NCBI GenBank assembly: GCA_029259775.1
Contig: JAJDEN010000064.1
Coordinates: 40,227 to 104,226, forward strand
Length of the DNA: 64,000 bases
Origin: Planctomycetota bacterium
GTDB taxonomy: Bacteria; Planctomycetota; PLA2; JAEUHO01
Reading direction: 5' to 3'
Below, one piece after another: positions 1 to 9,632 of the stretch. The first letter of the stretch is position 1, and the number at the start of each line of letters is the position of its first letter. Made by a program: the position numbers and the translations under genes. The notes below the pieces were generated by a model, which did not search any database, was not told the DNA's origin, and saw only the letters and a list, made by a program, of their open reading frames with translations.

Positions 1-308
1 GAACTTCTTGGCCGATCGCCTCCTGGTGGGCCGCTAGGGCCGAGCCGCGCGATCCTCTTGCTACGCCGGGGCCCCACACGGGCGGCCATCCTCGACGTGC
101 AGGAAGCACGCCTCCGGTGCCCACCCGCGCATGGCCTCCGGCTCGCTTCGGTCTCCCGCGGCTCGCCTCCTAGCGAACGCTGCCCCGCTCGGAAGTCGCA
201 GCCGGGCCACGCCCAAGATGCAGAGATCGCCGGGAGTCGGCTTTCCATCGCGGGACCCCGACGGCAGGCCTAAACTCCCGGATTCGAGCCTTGGGAGGGC
301 CCCTCTAC
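1..308. other. Leader region upstream of yidC, no gene recognised
   Basis: No open frame here resembles a known protein. The places usually taken by rnpA or yidD upstream of yidC do not show those proteins. Positions 2-37 could be the last codons of a gene entering from the left (a short frame ending in TAG at 35-37), but eleven residues are too few to identify. A GGGAGGG ribosome binding site at 293-299 serves yidC. Confidence 0.4.
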
Positions 309-2303
309 ATGGAACGCCGGATGCTCCTGGCGGTGGTGCTGTCGATCATCGCCGTGATGGGCTACAGCGCCCTCACGGGCCGTGGCTGCGTCCCCCCGCC
401 CCCGCCCGAGAAGGACGGCGGCGAAGACCCTGCCAAGAAGGACGCTTCCAAGAAGGACGGCGGGGCGAAGGACGCGACCAAGGAAGGCAAGGGCAAGGCC
501 GAGCCGGGCAAGAAGGGCGACGACCCGAAGAAGGCCGACGGCGACGCACCGACGTCCCCGGACAAGGCCGAGGGGCTCGAGAACCACCCCCAGTACCGGA
601 CGGCAGCGACGAGCGCCGAGCTGACCTCGGACGAGCTCAGCGTCACGTTCACGAGCCAGGGTGGCGCCATCGAGACGGTTCGTCATCGCAAGGCGTTCGA
701 GTCCGATCGCACGACGCCCTTCGATCAGATCCTGCCCCTCGACCCGCTCATGCTGATGGGCTCGATCGACGACACGGGCCTGGCCCCGCCGGAGGCCCCG
801 GGCGGCGCCGGACGCGAGAACATGAAGCCCGGCCCGATGCGCCTGACGGCACTGCAGTGGACGCGCGACACGGCAGCGGAGCAGGCCAGCAAGGAAGACG
901 ACGTCGTCTTCACCTTCCGCACGGCGACGGGACTGATCTACCGCAAGCAGTGGCTGCTCGTCAGCGGCGCGAAGCGCTACGACATCGTGCTGCGCCTCTC
1001 CGTCGCGGCAGCCCCGGGCACCGCACAGCCGGAGGAGTCGGTCCAGATCAAGCTCCTCGCCGTCTCGGGGCAGCTGCGCGAACACACACGCGGCGCGTTC
1101 CTGACGCCCAACGCGGTCTTCTACCGCCTCTCGGATTCCGGCGACGTCTCCGACCAGATGCCGGACGGACTCGCACTGCACGAGTTGGCCACCAAGGGCC
1201 TCAGCCAGGCCAAGTTGCGCATGCTGGCATCGAAGTCGGCGTACTTCCTCACGGCCTACTACGGCACGGGCGCGGCCAACGAGCCGGTGATCAACCACTT
1301 CTGGGCCACCGGCGAGCAAGGCAACTTGCGTCCGGAGATGGAGGAAACGCTGACGCGCTTCTACAAGGAGCGCCGTAACGCCGACCTCACCGTCGACGGG
1401 CAGCACCGCGACCTGAAGAAGCGCGTGGCGGAAGGCGTCCTGCAGGTGCATCACGCCTGGATGGCGATCCAGTTGCCCGTGGGGGCCAAGGAGCCGGCGG
1501 AACTCAAGTTCTACGTCGGGCCGCTCGAGCGCACGACGCTCGCCCAGGACGTCTACGAGCCGCTGAAGCCGGTCGTCACCTACCCCAACGCGCCCGACTT
1601 CGTCGCCGTGATCCTCATGTGGATCTACGACTTCTGGCGCGGCCTCCTCGGCAGTGCGGGGCTCGCGGTCATCCTCATGACGTTGTGCGTGCGCGGCGCG
1701 ATGATGCCCATCTCGGTGCGCAACCAGCTTTCGATGCGCAAGTACGGCCGCAAGGTCGCCAAGCTCAAGCCCAAGGTGAAGGAGCTCCAGAAGCGCCACG
1801 CCAGCAATCCGAAGAAGCTCCGTGAGGAGCAGATGAAGCTCTACAAGCAGCACGGCGTGGGCTTCCCCACGGGCTGCTTGATGATGTTGATCCAGATCCC
1901 CGTGTTCTTCGCCCTGTTCTCCTCCCTGCGGGTGGAGTACACGATTCGCGGCGAGAGCTTCCTGTGGATCACCGACCTGTCGGGTCCGGACCGTCTGGTC
2001 GACTTTGGCCGCACCGTGCTCAACCTGGGCTTCTTCTGGGTCGAGAGCATCAACGTGCTGCCGCTGCTCATGGTCTTCCTGAGCATCATGCACACGAAGA
2101 ACATGCCCAAGCCCGCGGACGAACAGCAGGCCCAGCAGATGAAGATGATGAAGTGGCTGCCGATCATCTTCGCCGTGATCCTCTACAACTACACCGCAGC
2201 GCTGGCCATCTACATGGTGATGAGCTCGGCCTTCGCGATCATCGAGAGCAAGATCGTGCGCGCCAAGGACGACGATCCGGACGCAGAGCCGGCCACCACC
2301 TGA
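309..2303 (+). CDS. yidC: Membrane protein insertase YidC
   Basis: YidC inserts and folds inner-membrane proteins, alone or with the Sec translocon. The 664-residue product starts with a membrane segment (about residues 5-22), then a low-complexity Lys/Asp/Gly linker (about 30-75), a large periplasmic domain as in Gram-negative YidC (about 90-420), and the conserved C-terminal insertase core. The core contains the basic coiled-coil hairpin after VRGAMMPISVRNQL, whose Arg is the expected groove residue, and four further hydrophobic segments ending near residue 650. The ATG at 309 is chosen over an in-frame TTG at 291 because GGGAGGG lies 9 nt upstream. The highly charged linker replaces the usual proline-rich one. 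Identification is secure from the core domain; the long periplasmic domain implies a diderm envelope. Confidence 0.95.
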   Translation: MERRMLLAVVLSIIAVMGYSALTGRGCVPPPPPEKDGGEDPAKKDASKKDGGAKDATKEGKGKAEPGKKGDDPKKADGDAPTSPDKAEGLENHPQYRTAATSAELTSDELSVTFTSQGGAIETVRHRKAFESDRTTPFDQILPLDPLMLMGSIDDTGLAPPEAPGGAGRENMKPGPMRLTALQWTRDTAAEQASKEDDVVFTFRTATGLIYRKQWLLVSGAKRYDIVLRLSVAAAPGTAQPEESVQIKLLAVSGQLREHTRGAFLTPNAVFYRLSDSGDVSDQMPDGLALHELATKGLSQAKLRMLASKSAYFLTAYYGTGAANEPVINHFWATGEQGNLRPEMEETLTRFYKERRNADLTVDGQHRDLKKRVAEGVLQVHHAWMAIQLPVGAKEPAELKFYVGPLERTTLAQDVYEPLKPVVTYPNAPDFVAVILMWIYDFWRGLLGSAGLAVILMTLCVRGAMMPISVRNQLSMRKYGRKVAKLKPKVKELQKRHASNPKKLREEQMKLYKQHGVGFPTGCLMMLIQIPVFFALFSSLRVEYTIRGESFLWITDLSGPDRLVDFGRTVLNLGFFWVESINVLPLLMVFLSIMHTKNMPKPADEQQAQQMKMMKWLPIIFAVILYNYTAALAIYMVMSSAFAIIESKIVRAKDDDPDAEPATT

Positions 2304-2834
2304 GCCAGCCCGCGCACAGGCACGGCCCCGGGGCGGCCGTGTTCAGGCAAATCGTCCATCGACGGGACGTAAGTGCCGAAGCAAACGCTGGTTGTGAACA
2401 GGCCAAGCGCTGCCCGTCAGACGCAGAAATGGGCCCTCCGGGGCTGATTTCGGACCCTGATCGCGCCTTTGACGGCCTCGAGCGGGGGCCCTCGGGTCAC
2501 CACAACCCCTTGTCCTCAAAAGGGTTGCGAAGTTCGAACCGGGCCAAAGGGCCCACGGCCCGGCGAGATGGATCGACCTTCGCCCCACGGTTTCGAACTC
2601 GTTCTGTGGCCGACAGAAGGCCTGCAACTCGCCCCGGCTCCGGATCTGGAGGCGCGATCCCATCGGCCCCTCCCGCTATCCTCAGGGCGCTGGATCAGGC
2701 CAGCGTCTTCCCGGATGCAGGCACGCGTGCGAGGCGTGCCGGAGTGCAGGGGACCCGACGTGAGCCGCCGGCGATCCGCGCAAGGAGAGAGCCGCTGCAT
2801 CAGGAGCGGTTCAGGGCACGCATTGGAGTCTGGC
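2304..2834. other. 531-bp intergenic region with hairpins
   Basis: No coding frame is convincing. A 7-bp GC stem at 2321-2341, 17 nt after the yidC stop, may end yidC transcription, although no T-run follows. A second imperfect hairpin lies near 2502-2527 and a third (arms GGCACGC/GCGTGCC) at about 2719-2739. The long structured leader ahead of the next gene could be regulatory, but I could not match it to a known riboswitch. Confidence 0.35.
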
Positions 2835-5735
2835 ATGGCCAACCGCACGAGGCGCACACTCACCGCAATCACGTTCGCGATGTTGGGGCTCGCCGCCACC
2901 TTGGCGCCCGGCTGTGGAGGCTCCTCGGCCACCGGAGCGGGGCGAGGTCTGATCCTCCTGAGCTTCGGACTTGCCGGCGTGGACAACGTCGTGCTCAACG
3001 AGCGCCTGACCTTCATCTTCAGCGAGAACGTCGATCCCTCGACGATCACGAACGCCTCGATCCAGATCCGGGAAGGCCCGCAGTTCGGAGTGACGGCCCC
3101 CGGCACGTTCACCGTTTCCGGCTCCACGGTCACGTTCGAGCCCGTGCTGCCCTCGCAGTGCGACCTGAGCGACGCCGGGTTCAAGTCGAACACGACGTAC
3201 CGCGTCCAGATCATCGGCGCACCGGAGGAGTTCGCGATTCGCAACAGCGCTGGGCAGCAGTTGCGCAACACACAGACCTACGAGTTCAACACCCGCGCAG
3301 ACAACGACCCCACCAAGTTCCGCGACGCCATCCCGGGCGCCCCGCCGGTCGTCACCAGCACGTCACCCATGAACGGCGACGCGGCCGTCAAGGTGGAATC
3401 CGGCAACCGCGTGGAGATCGTTCTCTCCGAGAACCTCGACCCGTGCACGGTGAGCCACGAGAGCGTGAGCGTGAAGATCTACGAGGTCGGCGATCCGAAC
3501 GTGAACGTGGCGTCAGGCAACGGCACGAACTCGGGCTTCGCCGTCGGCCCGGACATCGACGACCAGACCCCGGGCGATCCCTTCACGTGGGGTGCGACCG
3601 GGACGACGACGCTCTCGCCGGCGCAGTCTCTCCCGGTGCTCATCACGCTGGAGCAGGACTTCTCCTCGACCAAGATCATCCTGACGCCGCTGCAGGGCTA
3701 CAACCCGGACCCGCTCAAGAGCGCGCCGTTGTTCCCCGAGAACACCCTGCTCGTCGTGCAGCTGACCATCGACATCGCGGACTTCGGCAACCAGGCCCTC
3801 TCGCCCGCGACGTTCGCGTTCACGACCGAGAACCTGCCCCCGCAGAACCTCACCTACCTGCTCGATAGCGCGGGCGAGACGGCCTACAACGACGCCGGCA
3901 CGACCGCCGACGTCAACACGGCCCGCTCGCCCAGCCGCGTCCAGGGCTTCCTGCTCTTCTCCGGCGATGCCGACAACGGCTCCGACCTCGTCTCGCCGTC
4001 CGGCCCCTACGTCCCGAGCTGCGACCTGCGCGCCAACGACGGCACCAAGGACCCGTTCGATCCGAACGCCGATGTCGTTCTGGATACGGGCGCGTCCGTC
4101 AACACGTGCGCGAACGGCACCGACGGCTCGACCGCGGTGGTGTATGAGTTCCAGACGTTCCGGATCCGCTCGGGCGTCACGGTCCGCATCATCGGCGTCA
4201 ACCCGGCGATCCTCCTCGTCGAGGGTGATGTCACCATCGACAGCGGCGGCACGCTCGTCGCGCGCGGCGACGGCCAGGGCGGCTCGCCCGACAGCCGCGG
4301 CGGCAAGGGCCGCGATCAGGGGACGAAGTCCGACATCGTGGTCGAGGGCGGCGTCGGTGTCGCCGGTGGCGGCGACGGCGGTGACGCCACGAAGGTCGAG
4401 AACAACAACCAGAACTGGAAGTACGGCCACGACGGCTTGGCCGGCTTCGGCTCGCCCGACTACGACCCCACGATGCCCCAGACCGATCCCATTGCCACGA
4501 CGGTCGCTCCGACCGGTGGTGGCGAAGGTGGCGCGCCGGTCGGCATCACGACGAGCAGCCCCTGGGACGGCACATCCTCCGCCGGCGGTGGCGGTGGCCA
4601 TGCGGAGCCCGGACTGCCCGGCGACGCGCCCGACCTGGGCACGAACTGGAAGCTCAAGCTCCCCGTGCGCAGCAAGGGCGGCGCGACCTACGAGTCTGAC
4701 CCCAGCGAGCGCATGTTGAAGCCCGAGGCCGGCTCCGGCGGCGGCGCGGCGGGCCATGCCAAGGACCAGCCCTGGCGTAACTCGACGAGCGAAGGCACCG
4801 GCGGCGGCTCCGGCGGTGCCGGCGGCGGCTTCTTCGACATCACCTCGAACGGCGACATCAACGTGTTCGGCACCCTCGACGCAGCCGGCGCCCGTGGCGG
4901 CGACGGCGAGCGCTGGAACGTCACGTCCGGCGACCGCGGCATCACGGGTGGTGGCGGCGGTGGCTCGGGTGGCGGCATCCGCTTGCTCACGCCGAACGAC
5001 ATCATCTTCGGTGGCACGACCACCGTGACCGTCGCGGGCGGCCCCGGCGGCGTCGGTGCACGGCATGCCGTCACCCGGCCCGGCCAGATCATCAAGCACG
5101 ACAACGACGGTGGTGACGGCGGCAACGGCCGCCTGGTCATGGAAGACGGTGACTCGATCATCAGCGGCCTGGGCGCAGCCAGCGTCACGCCGGGCGAAGG
5201 CGATCCCGGCTTCTTCCGCGGTGTGTTCGATGCCACACGCTTCCAAGGCGGCGGCTTGGAGCCGCAGGCCACGACGGAGGTCTTCTCGGTCGGTCCGCTG
5301 AACCCCGTGTTCGACGAGCCCAACCCTGGCGACTTCGTCGCGGCCCTGCCGACAGCGGGCGCTCCCGGCATCGGCAAGACGGGCATCTTCATCGAGGTGC
5401 GCGGCTACCAGATCGCGGCAGACGGTACGCCGGACCTGACGACGGAGACGGACTGGTTCTCGATCGGCTACTTCGAGGACACAGGCGTCGAGACGCTCCC
5501 GGCCTGGATGCCCGGACAGCCCGGCGACGTACCGGTTGCTCCCGACAACGCCCTCGACGGCGCGTCCCCGCACGGCAACAGCGGCTCCGGCTTCACGGGC
5601 CTCAACGCGGCGGGTGCTGGACGCTTCGAGTTCATCCAGATTCGCATCTCGATGTTCCTGAACTCGAACGTGAGCGTGTCGGATGCCGGCGCGCTGCTCG
5701 ACGACTGGACGATCCACTTCACCGCAGACAATTAG
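2835..5735 (+). CDS. Large Ig-like, glycine-rich surface lipoprotein
   Basis: The 966-residue product has a signal peptide ending in a lipobox (LAPGC, Cys at about 26), so it is probably anchored in the outer envelope. Two Ig-like segments of the Big_5 type follow (about 40-155 and 170-345), each with the pattern of a conserved strand around IFSEN or VLSEN plus Asp-Pro. Residues about 480-760 are very rich in glycine (runs such as GGGGGGSGGG), resembling the Gly-rich beta-solenoid regions of planctomycete and myxobacterial surface proteins. The C-terminal 200 residues look globular. No catalytic motif is visible; a structural or adhesive role is inference. The ATG at 2835 was chosen because it starts the signal peptide; the open frame extends upstream to 2469 without plausible coding. 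Confidence 0.8.
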   Translation: MANRTRRTLTAITFAMLGLAATLAPGCGGSSATGAGRGLILLSFGLAGVDNVVLNERLTFIFSENVDPSTITNASIQIREGPQFGVTAPGTFTVSGSTVTFEPVLPSQCDLSDAGFKSNTTYRVQIIGAPEEFAIRNSAGQQLRNTQTYEFNTRADNDPTKFRDAIPGAPPVVTSTSPMNGDAAVKVESGNRVEIVLSENLDPCTVSHESVSVKIYEVGDPNVNVASGNGTNSGFAVGPDIDDQTPGDPFTWGATGTTTLSPAQSLPVLITLEQDFSSTKIILTPLQGYNPDPLKSAPLFPENTLLVVQLTIDIADFGNQALSPATFAFTTENLPPQNLTYLLDSAGETAYNDAGTTADVNTARSPSRVQGFLLFSGDADNGSDLVSPSGPYVPSCDLRANDGTKDPFDPNADVVLDTGASVNTCANGTDGSTAVVYEFQTFRIRSGVTVRIIGVNPAILLVEGDVTIDSGGTLVARGDGQGGSPDSRGGKGRDQGTKSDIVVEGGVGVAGGGDGGDATKVENNNQNWKYGHDGLAGFGSPDYDPTMPQTDPIATTVAPTGGGEGGAPVGITTSSPWDGTSSAGGGGGHAEPGLPGDAPDLGTNWKLKLPVRSKGGATYESDPSERMLKPEAGSGGGAAGHAKDQPWRNSTSEGTGGGSGGAGGGFFDITSNGDINVFGTLDAAGARGGDGERWNVTSGDRGITGGGGGGSGGGIRLLTPNDIIFGGTTTVTVAGGPGGVGARHAVTRPGQIIKHDNDGGDGGNGRLVMEDGDSIISGLGAASVTPGEGDPGFFRGVFDATRFQGGGLEPQATTEVFSVGPLNPVFDEPNPGDFVAALPTAGAPGIGKTGIFIEVRGYQIAADGTPDLTTETDWFSIGYFEDTGVETLPAWMPGQPGDVPVAPDNALDGASPHGNSGSGFTGLNAAGAGRFEFIQIRISMFLNSNVSVSDAGALLDDWTIHFTADN

Positions 5736-5736
5736 T

Positions 5737-5779
5737 CCGAGCAACGCGCTATACCGAGCAACGCGCTATACCGAGCAAC
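5737..5779. repeat. 17-bp tandem repeat, 2.5 copies
   Basis: The unit ccgagcaacgcgctata occurs at 5737-5753 and 5754-5770, and its first 9 nt again at 5771-5779. It begins two bases after the stop codon of the lipoprotein gene. Confidence 0.9.
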
Positions 5780-5784
5780 CCGGG

Positions 5785-5805
5785 GCCCCGCGCAAGGCGC
5801 GGGGC
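5785..5805 (+). terminator. Hairpin after the lipoprotein gene, possible terminator
   Basis: A perfect 9-bp GC stem (5785-5793 with 5797-5805) encloses the 3-nt loop AAG, 50 nt after the stop codon of the upstream gene. No T-tract follows, so it may be a weak terminator or only a stabilising 3' structure. Confidence 0.4.
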
Positions 5806-5891
5806 GGGAGCATCCCGAGCGACCCAGCAACCAGTCCGGGCAGTTCGGTGGGTTGATGTGACGGCGGGGCGTGCTCGCGCGATGTAGCCAC

Positions 5892-6695
5892 ATGCGCGAC
5901 TCGCTTCCCCCTCCGTCAGCTTCTCCGTCCCCTCCGATGGCCGTCCCCCGGTCCCAGGAGGCACGCGAACGCTTGCTCGCCCCCCGCCCCCAAGAGGCGC
6001 GCGATCGATTGCTCGCGCTGGGTGCGGAGTCCCTGTCGACGCAGGACCTGCTGTCCGTCCTCGTGACCGAGCGCACGTCCCGCACCGCCATCGAAAGCAC
6101 CGCCATCGAAAGCACCGCCGTGGAACGCCCCGGCGCCGTCGAGTTGCTCGACACCTCCGAACTGATCAACGGTTTCGGCTCGCTGCGAGCCATGGCCGCA
6201 GCCACCGCACGCGAGCTGCAGGTCGCCCACGGCGTGGGCCGCACGACAGCGCTCCGTCTCGCGGCTGCGTTCGCTCTCGGCCGTCGCGTACGCTCGGAGC
6301 GACTGCCACGCGGGCGACTCCTGCGCGAGAGTGCCGAGATCTTCACGGCGTTCCACGAGCGCTTGCGCGACCTGAAGAAGGAACGCTTCCTCACCGTCAT
6401 GCTGAACGGCAAGAACCGCGTGATCCGGGAAGTCTGCGTCTCCGAGGGCATCCTCACGGCGAGCCTCGTGCACCCGCGCGAGGTGTTCGTACCTGCCATT
6501 CGCGAATCGGCGGCTGGCATCGTGCTGGTGCACAACCACCCGTCCGGCGACCCCGAACCGAGCCCCGAGGACCTCGAGGTCACGCGCCGGCTCGCCGCCG
6601 TCGGCGAGCTGGTGGGCATCCGGGTGCTCGACCATGTCATCGTCGGGGACGGGCGCTACGTGTCGTTTCTGGAGCGGGGGCTGCTGCCGGACTGA
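5892..6695 (+). CDS. radC: RadC family JAB-domain protein
   Basis: The product (267 residues from this start) has the RadC architecture: an N-terminal helix-hairpin-helix part (about 45-135, ending in GVGRTTALRLAAAFALGRRV) and a C-terminal JAB/MPN domain. The metal-binding JAMM motif is intact: H214-N-H216-P-S-G-D220 followed by S224 and D227. RadC proteins are DNA-associated, but their biochemical role is unsettled; the old link to repair is not firm. Two short internal duplications are visible, one of an EAR-RLL segment near the start and one of a 15-bp unit near 6085-6120 encoding IEST twice. The usual glycine-containing LLGTG segment is replaced by LVTER. The start is uncertain: GTG 5871, ATG 5892 and ATG 5937 are all in frame and none has a good ribosome binding site. 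Confidence 0.85.
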   Translation: MRDSLPPPSASPSPPMAVPRSQEARERLLAPRPQEARDRLLALGAESLSTQDLLSVLVTERTSRTAIESTAIESTAVERPGAVELLDTSELINGFGSLRAMAAATARELQVAHGVGRTTALRLAAAFALGRRVRSERLPRGRLLRESAEIFTAFHERLRDLKKERFLTVMLNGKNRVIREVCVSEGILTASLVHPREVFVPAIRESAAGIVLVHNHPSGDPEPSPEDLEVTRRLAAVGELVGIRVLDHVIVGDGRYVSFLERGLLPD

Positions 6696-6802
6696 TGCGG
6701 CGCGCAAGAACCGCGCGCCACTCCGTGTCATGATCGGCAGCCGCGGCCGACCGGCGTTCATGTAGGGAGCGGGCACGGCCCGCTCCGGAGGATGCCCCAG
6801 TC

Positions 6803-8149
6803 TTGCTGCCTCGTCCCTACTCCGTCCCGATGGTTGTCACGCTGGTCGTCGCGCTCGCCCTCGTCGTGCTCGTCCGGCCGCCGGTGGTCGCCGGCGCCGA
6901 GGAGACGCCGGACGCCCTGCTCGCGCACCTCGTGGACCTGCCGACGCCCGCCGCACGAGCGGAGCAGGCGACGAAGCTCGCCAAGATGAAAGGCATCAGC
7001 CTCGATGCATGGCTGGAAGCCGCACGCCGCTTCGGACGGTTCCGCCGCCAGCCGACAGGTCCGCGGCAGGACGACGAACGCATCGTGATCGGCGGCAGGT
7101 CCCTGCTCACGCCCGTGGCCGTCTACGTGCCGGAGAGCTACAAGCCCGACAAGCCGGCTCGGCTGATGATGACGTTCCATGGTTCGGGCGGCGGCGGCGC
7201 CGAGATGTACGTGGCGTGGCGCGCCGTCGCCGACGCGCTGGGCATGATCATCGTCTCCCCCACGGATCGTCGTGCCATCGGCGGATTCACGATGACGCCC
7301 CTCGAGCGCGAGACGGGCTGGGCTGCCGTGCGATGGGCCCGCCGCACGTTCAACATCGACGAGAGGCGCATGTACGCAACAGGCATCAGCCGCGGCGGCC
7401 ATCTCCTCTGGGACATGGCGCTCCGTCAGCCGGATCGCTTCGCGGCGCTTGCGCCGATGATCGGTGGTCCCCTCGTGAGCCTCGCACAAGGACGCAACAA
7501 CGTGCGCTACGCGGAGAACCTCGTCGGCGTTCCCATCCGCGACCTCCAGGGCATGAAGGACGATCCCGGCCTCATCGCCAACCTGCAGCTGATCTTCAAG
7601 CGCCTGGCGGTACACGGCGCCAAGGAGGCGAAGCTCATCCCGTTCCCGGAGCTGGGCCATGGCTTCCGCATGGAGGCGGTCGACTGGGCGGCGTTCCTCG
7701 GGCCCTGCAAGCGCGAGCCGGTTCCCGCCCGCGTGATCCGTCGCTCGGCCCGCAAGGGAAGCGGCCGCGCGGCCTGGGTCGAGATCCTCGAGACCAAGAC
7801 GCCGACGAAGGAGCAGTTCCGGCTGAACATCGACGCCAAGCGCTGGGGCAAGCTCACCAAGGAGAAGCAGCGGGAGCTCGTCACGCTCGAGGCCGAGCGC
7901 CACACGGCGCGCGTCGAAGCACGCATGACTGCCAAGGGGAGCTTCGTGGTCACGACGCGCGGCGTCAAGAAGCTCCGACTGCTGCTCGCCGCCTCGATGT
8001 TCGATCCGGCCGACAAGGTCGAGGTCACGCTCAACGGCAAGGTGCGCCGTCTCGGCACCCGCCTCCGCAAGAAGGTGCTGCTCGCCGAATTCGCCGAGCG
8101 CTTCGATCGCACCTTCCTGCCCATCGCGGAAGTGATCTTGCAGCCGTAG
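6803..8149 (+). CDS. Secreted alpha/beta-hydrolase (esterase/PHB-depolymerase type)
   Basis: The 448-residue product has a signal peptide ending near VAGA and an alpha/beta-hydrolase domain (about 95-310). Visible elements are the oxyanion-hole segment HGSGGGG (from H126), the nucleophile elbow G-I-S196-R-G and a candidate catalytic His in GHGF (H286); an Asp in the KDDPG segment before it is a candidate acid. This matches the esterase, feruloyl-esterase and PHB-depolymerase group, acting on ester bonds outside the cytoplasm, but the substrate cannot be read. The C-terminal 130 residues, rich in Lys and Arg, form an extra domain I do not recognise. GGAGG at 6787-6791 lies 11 nt before TTG 6803; ATG 6830 is the alternative. 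It converges with the next gene with only 12 nt between stop codons. Confidence 0.8.
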   Translation: MLPRPYSVPMVVTLVVALALVVLVRPPVVAGAEETPDALLAHLVDLPTPAARAEQATKLAKMKGISLDAWLEAARRFGRFRRQPTGPRQDDERIVIGGRSLLTPVAVYVPESYKPDKPARLMMTFHGSGGGGAEMYVAWRAVADALGMIIVSPTDRRAIGGFTMTPLERETGWAAVRWARRTFNIDERRMYATGISRGGHLLWDMALRQPDRFAALAPMIGGPLVSLAQGRNNVRYAENLVGVPIRDLQGMKDDPGLIANLQLIFKRLAVHGAKEAKLIPFPELGHGFRMEAVDWAAFLGPCKREPVPARVIRRSARKGSGRAAWVEILETKTPTKEQFRLNIDAKRWGKLTKEKQRELVTLEAERHTARVEARMTAKGSFVVTTRGVKKLRLLLAASMFDPADKVEVTLNGKVRRLGTRLRKKVLLAEFAERFDRTFLPIAEVILQP

Positions 8150-8161
8150 AGCGCTGACGCG

Positions 8162-9439
8162 CTAGATGGACGCGTGCCAGAGCGTGTAGAGTTCGGCCAC
8201 GCTCGAGCCGAAGGCGCGCTTGGCGGCCGCATCGATGTCGGTCCCCGTGCCGAGCGCCGTCAGGAACGAGGGCAGCGCGCCCGCGCCGAAGCGATCCACG
8301 AGCCACCCCGTGAAGTGCAGGGCCTGGGCGTAGAACAGATTCACGGTCCCCGCGTTCTTCACGGTGGAGATCTTGAGACGCCGCAGCTCATCCAGGGTGA
8401 GGAGGCGTGACACCTCCTTCTGTCGCTTGAAGCTCGCACCGATCTCAGCCCGTCGACGGCGGCCTGCGCTTGCGTCCTTCTCGACATGTTGCGCGATGCC
8501 CTCGTGCCACCAGATTGGTAGCGACGGCGTGCGCTCGCGCAGGACGTGGTGCGTGAACTCGTGCGCCAGCACACGCTCGGCGGTCGCCCGGTGACGCTGC
8601 AGGTTGCGCACCGGCACGCGCAGGACGCCGTTGTGGTACAGCGCCCCGACCCAGGAGTGCGCCCCGGTCACGCGCTGGAACTCGGCTCCCTCGTAGAGCA
8701 CGACCTGTGCCTGCGTGCGCGGCGCGATACCCAGGTCGGCCGTCACGTCGGCGTAGGCGTCCTCCAGGATGGTCAGCGCCAGACGCACGACCTCGGCGTC
8801 GGCATCCGGCGGATACCGGACGATGAAGTGCCCCGACCCATGCGTGAGAAAGCGCGCCTCGGCGTCGGCCCGGCGCGTGAGGTTCTGGACGCGCCGTCGT
8901 AGGGTCCCATCGCGCGGACGGAGTACCTGCAGCGACCCGAGGGCATCGAGCGCCTCGCGCAGTTCCCCGGCGCGCTCGCGGACGTCCGCCAGCAGCAGCC
9001 AGGCCCCGCCGTAGAGCTTGTCCCGCTCGACGAGCGTCTCGGCTTGCCGCAGCGCCTCGCCCATGCGTCCAGCCAGCAGCAAGGCTCGACCGCGCTGGGT
9101 CTCGTAGACCAGACGCCGAGGGTGGAGGTCGAGCGCCCTGTCGATCAGCGCGAGGGCGGCGGCGCCGTCCTTGTGTGTGATGGCGCGCGCAGCACGTCTG
9201 CTGAGCGCCAAGGCCAGGTTGCGCTGCGCGGCCACGCTCTTGGGCACGCGCTCGAGGACGCTCTCGAAGGCGGTGCTGGCCTCGGTGAGCATGTCGGCTT
9301 CGAGATGTTGCGCGCCCGCCTTCGTGAGGCGTACGAGCTCGCGGTCCGCCGCGTCAGCGCTGCCCACGAACGTACCCAACAGGCAGAGCGCAGCGAGGCA
9401 CACAGCGGTTCGGCTCGCACGGGAGGGCTGGGCGGTCAT
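8162..9439 (-). CDS. TPR protein with HExxH peptidase-MA-like domain
   Basis: The 425-residue product has a signal peptide (cleavage near residue 30), tetratricopeptide-like helices (about 35-190) and a C-terminal gluzincin-type domain. The zinc motif is H293-E-F-T-H297 and the downstream W-W-H-E-G segment supplies the expected third ligand at E313, as in peptidase-MA-like proteins. It is therefore likely an exported or periplasmic metalloprotease, with the TPR part giving protein contacts; the substrate is unknown. ATG 9439 is chosen because it directly precedes the signal peptide; an upstream in-frame ATG at 9553 lies inside the terminator palindrome of the neighbouring gene and is unlikely. 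Confidence 0.8.
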   Translation of the reverse strand: MTAQPSRASRTAVCLAALCLLGTFVGSADAADRELVRLTKAGAQHLEADMLTEASTAFESVLERVPKSVAAQRNLALALSRRAARAITHKDGAAALALIDRALDLHPRRLVYETQRGRALLLAGRMGEALRQAETLVERDKLYGGAWLLLADVRERAGELREALDALGSLQVLRPRDGTLRRRVQNLTRRADAEARFLTHGSGHFIVRYPPDADAEVVRLALTILEDAYADVTADLGIAPRTQAQVVLYEGAEFQRVTGAHSWVGALYHNGVLRVPVRNLQRHRATAERVLAHEFTHHVLRERTPSLPIWWHEGIAQHVEKDASAGRRRRAEIGASFKRQKEVSRLLTLDELRRLKISTVKNAGTVNLFYAQALHFTGWLVDRFGAGALPSFLTALGTGTDIDAAAKRAFGSSVAELYTLWHASI

Positions 9440-9529
9440 GCGTCCATTGGAACCCGCCCCGGGGCCCGAAGGGGCGCTGCGGTCGTTGGCTGCCCCGAAA
9501 GATGCTGCACGCCAAAGGGAACCTGTACG

Positions 9530-9569
9530 CCAAAAAGAAGACGAGCCGGGCATGCATGCCCGGCTCGTC
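9530..9569 (-). terminator. Rho-independent terminator (30-bp perfect palindrome)
   Basis: Positions 9540-9569 form a perfect palindrome with arms of 15 bp. Read on the minus strand it is followed by TTCTTTTTG, giving a classical intrinsic terminator about 65 nt after the stop codon of the gene at 9633-10334. Confidence 0.9.
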
Positions 9570-9632
9570 TCGCTGAAAGGGTCTTGTGGGAAAGCGCCTC
9601 GTGGGAAGGCCGCCTCCCCCTGGAGGAATCGC

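Noticed and set aside
2..37. Possible C-terminus of a gene entering from the left edge
   Set aside because: Eleven codons are too few to identify; codon bias alone cannot support it.
270..2093. Long minus-strand open frame opposite yidC
   Set aside because: Shadow frame caused by high GC; it lacks any domain, while YidC on the plus strand is unmistakable.
2700..2834. Riboswitch ahead of the Ig-like lipoprotein gene (c-di-GMP type considered)
   Set aside because: Hairpins and a CGCAAGG stretch are present, but the conserved c-di-GMP riboswitch core could not be aligned.
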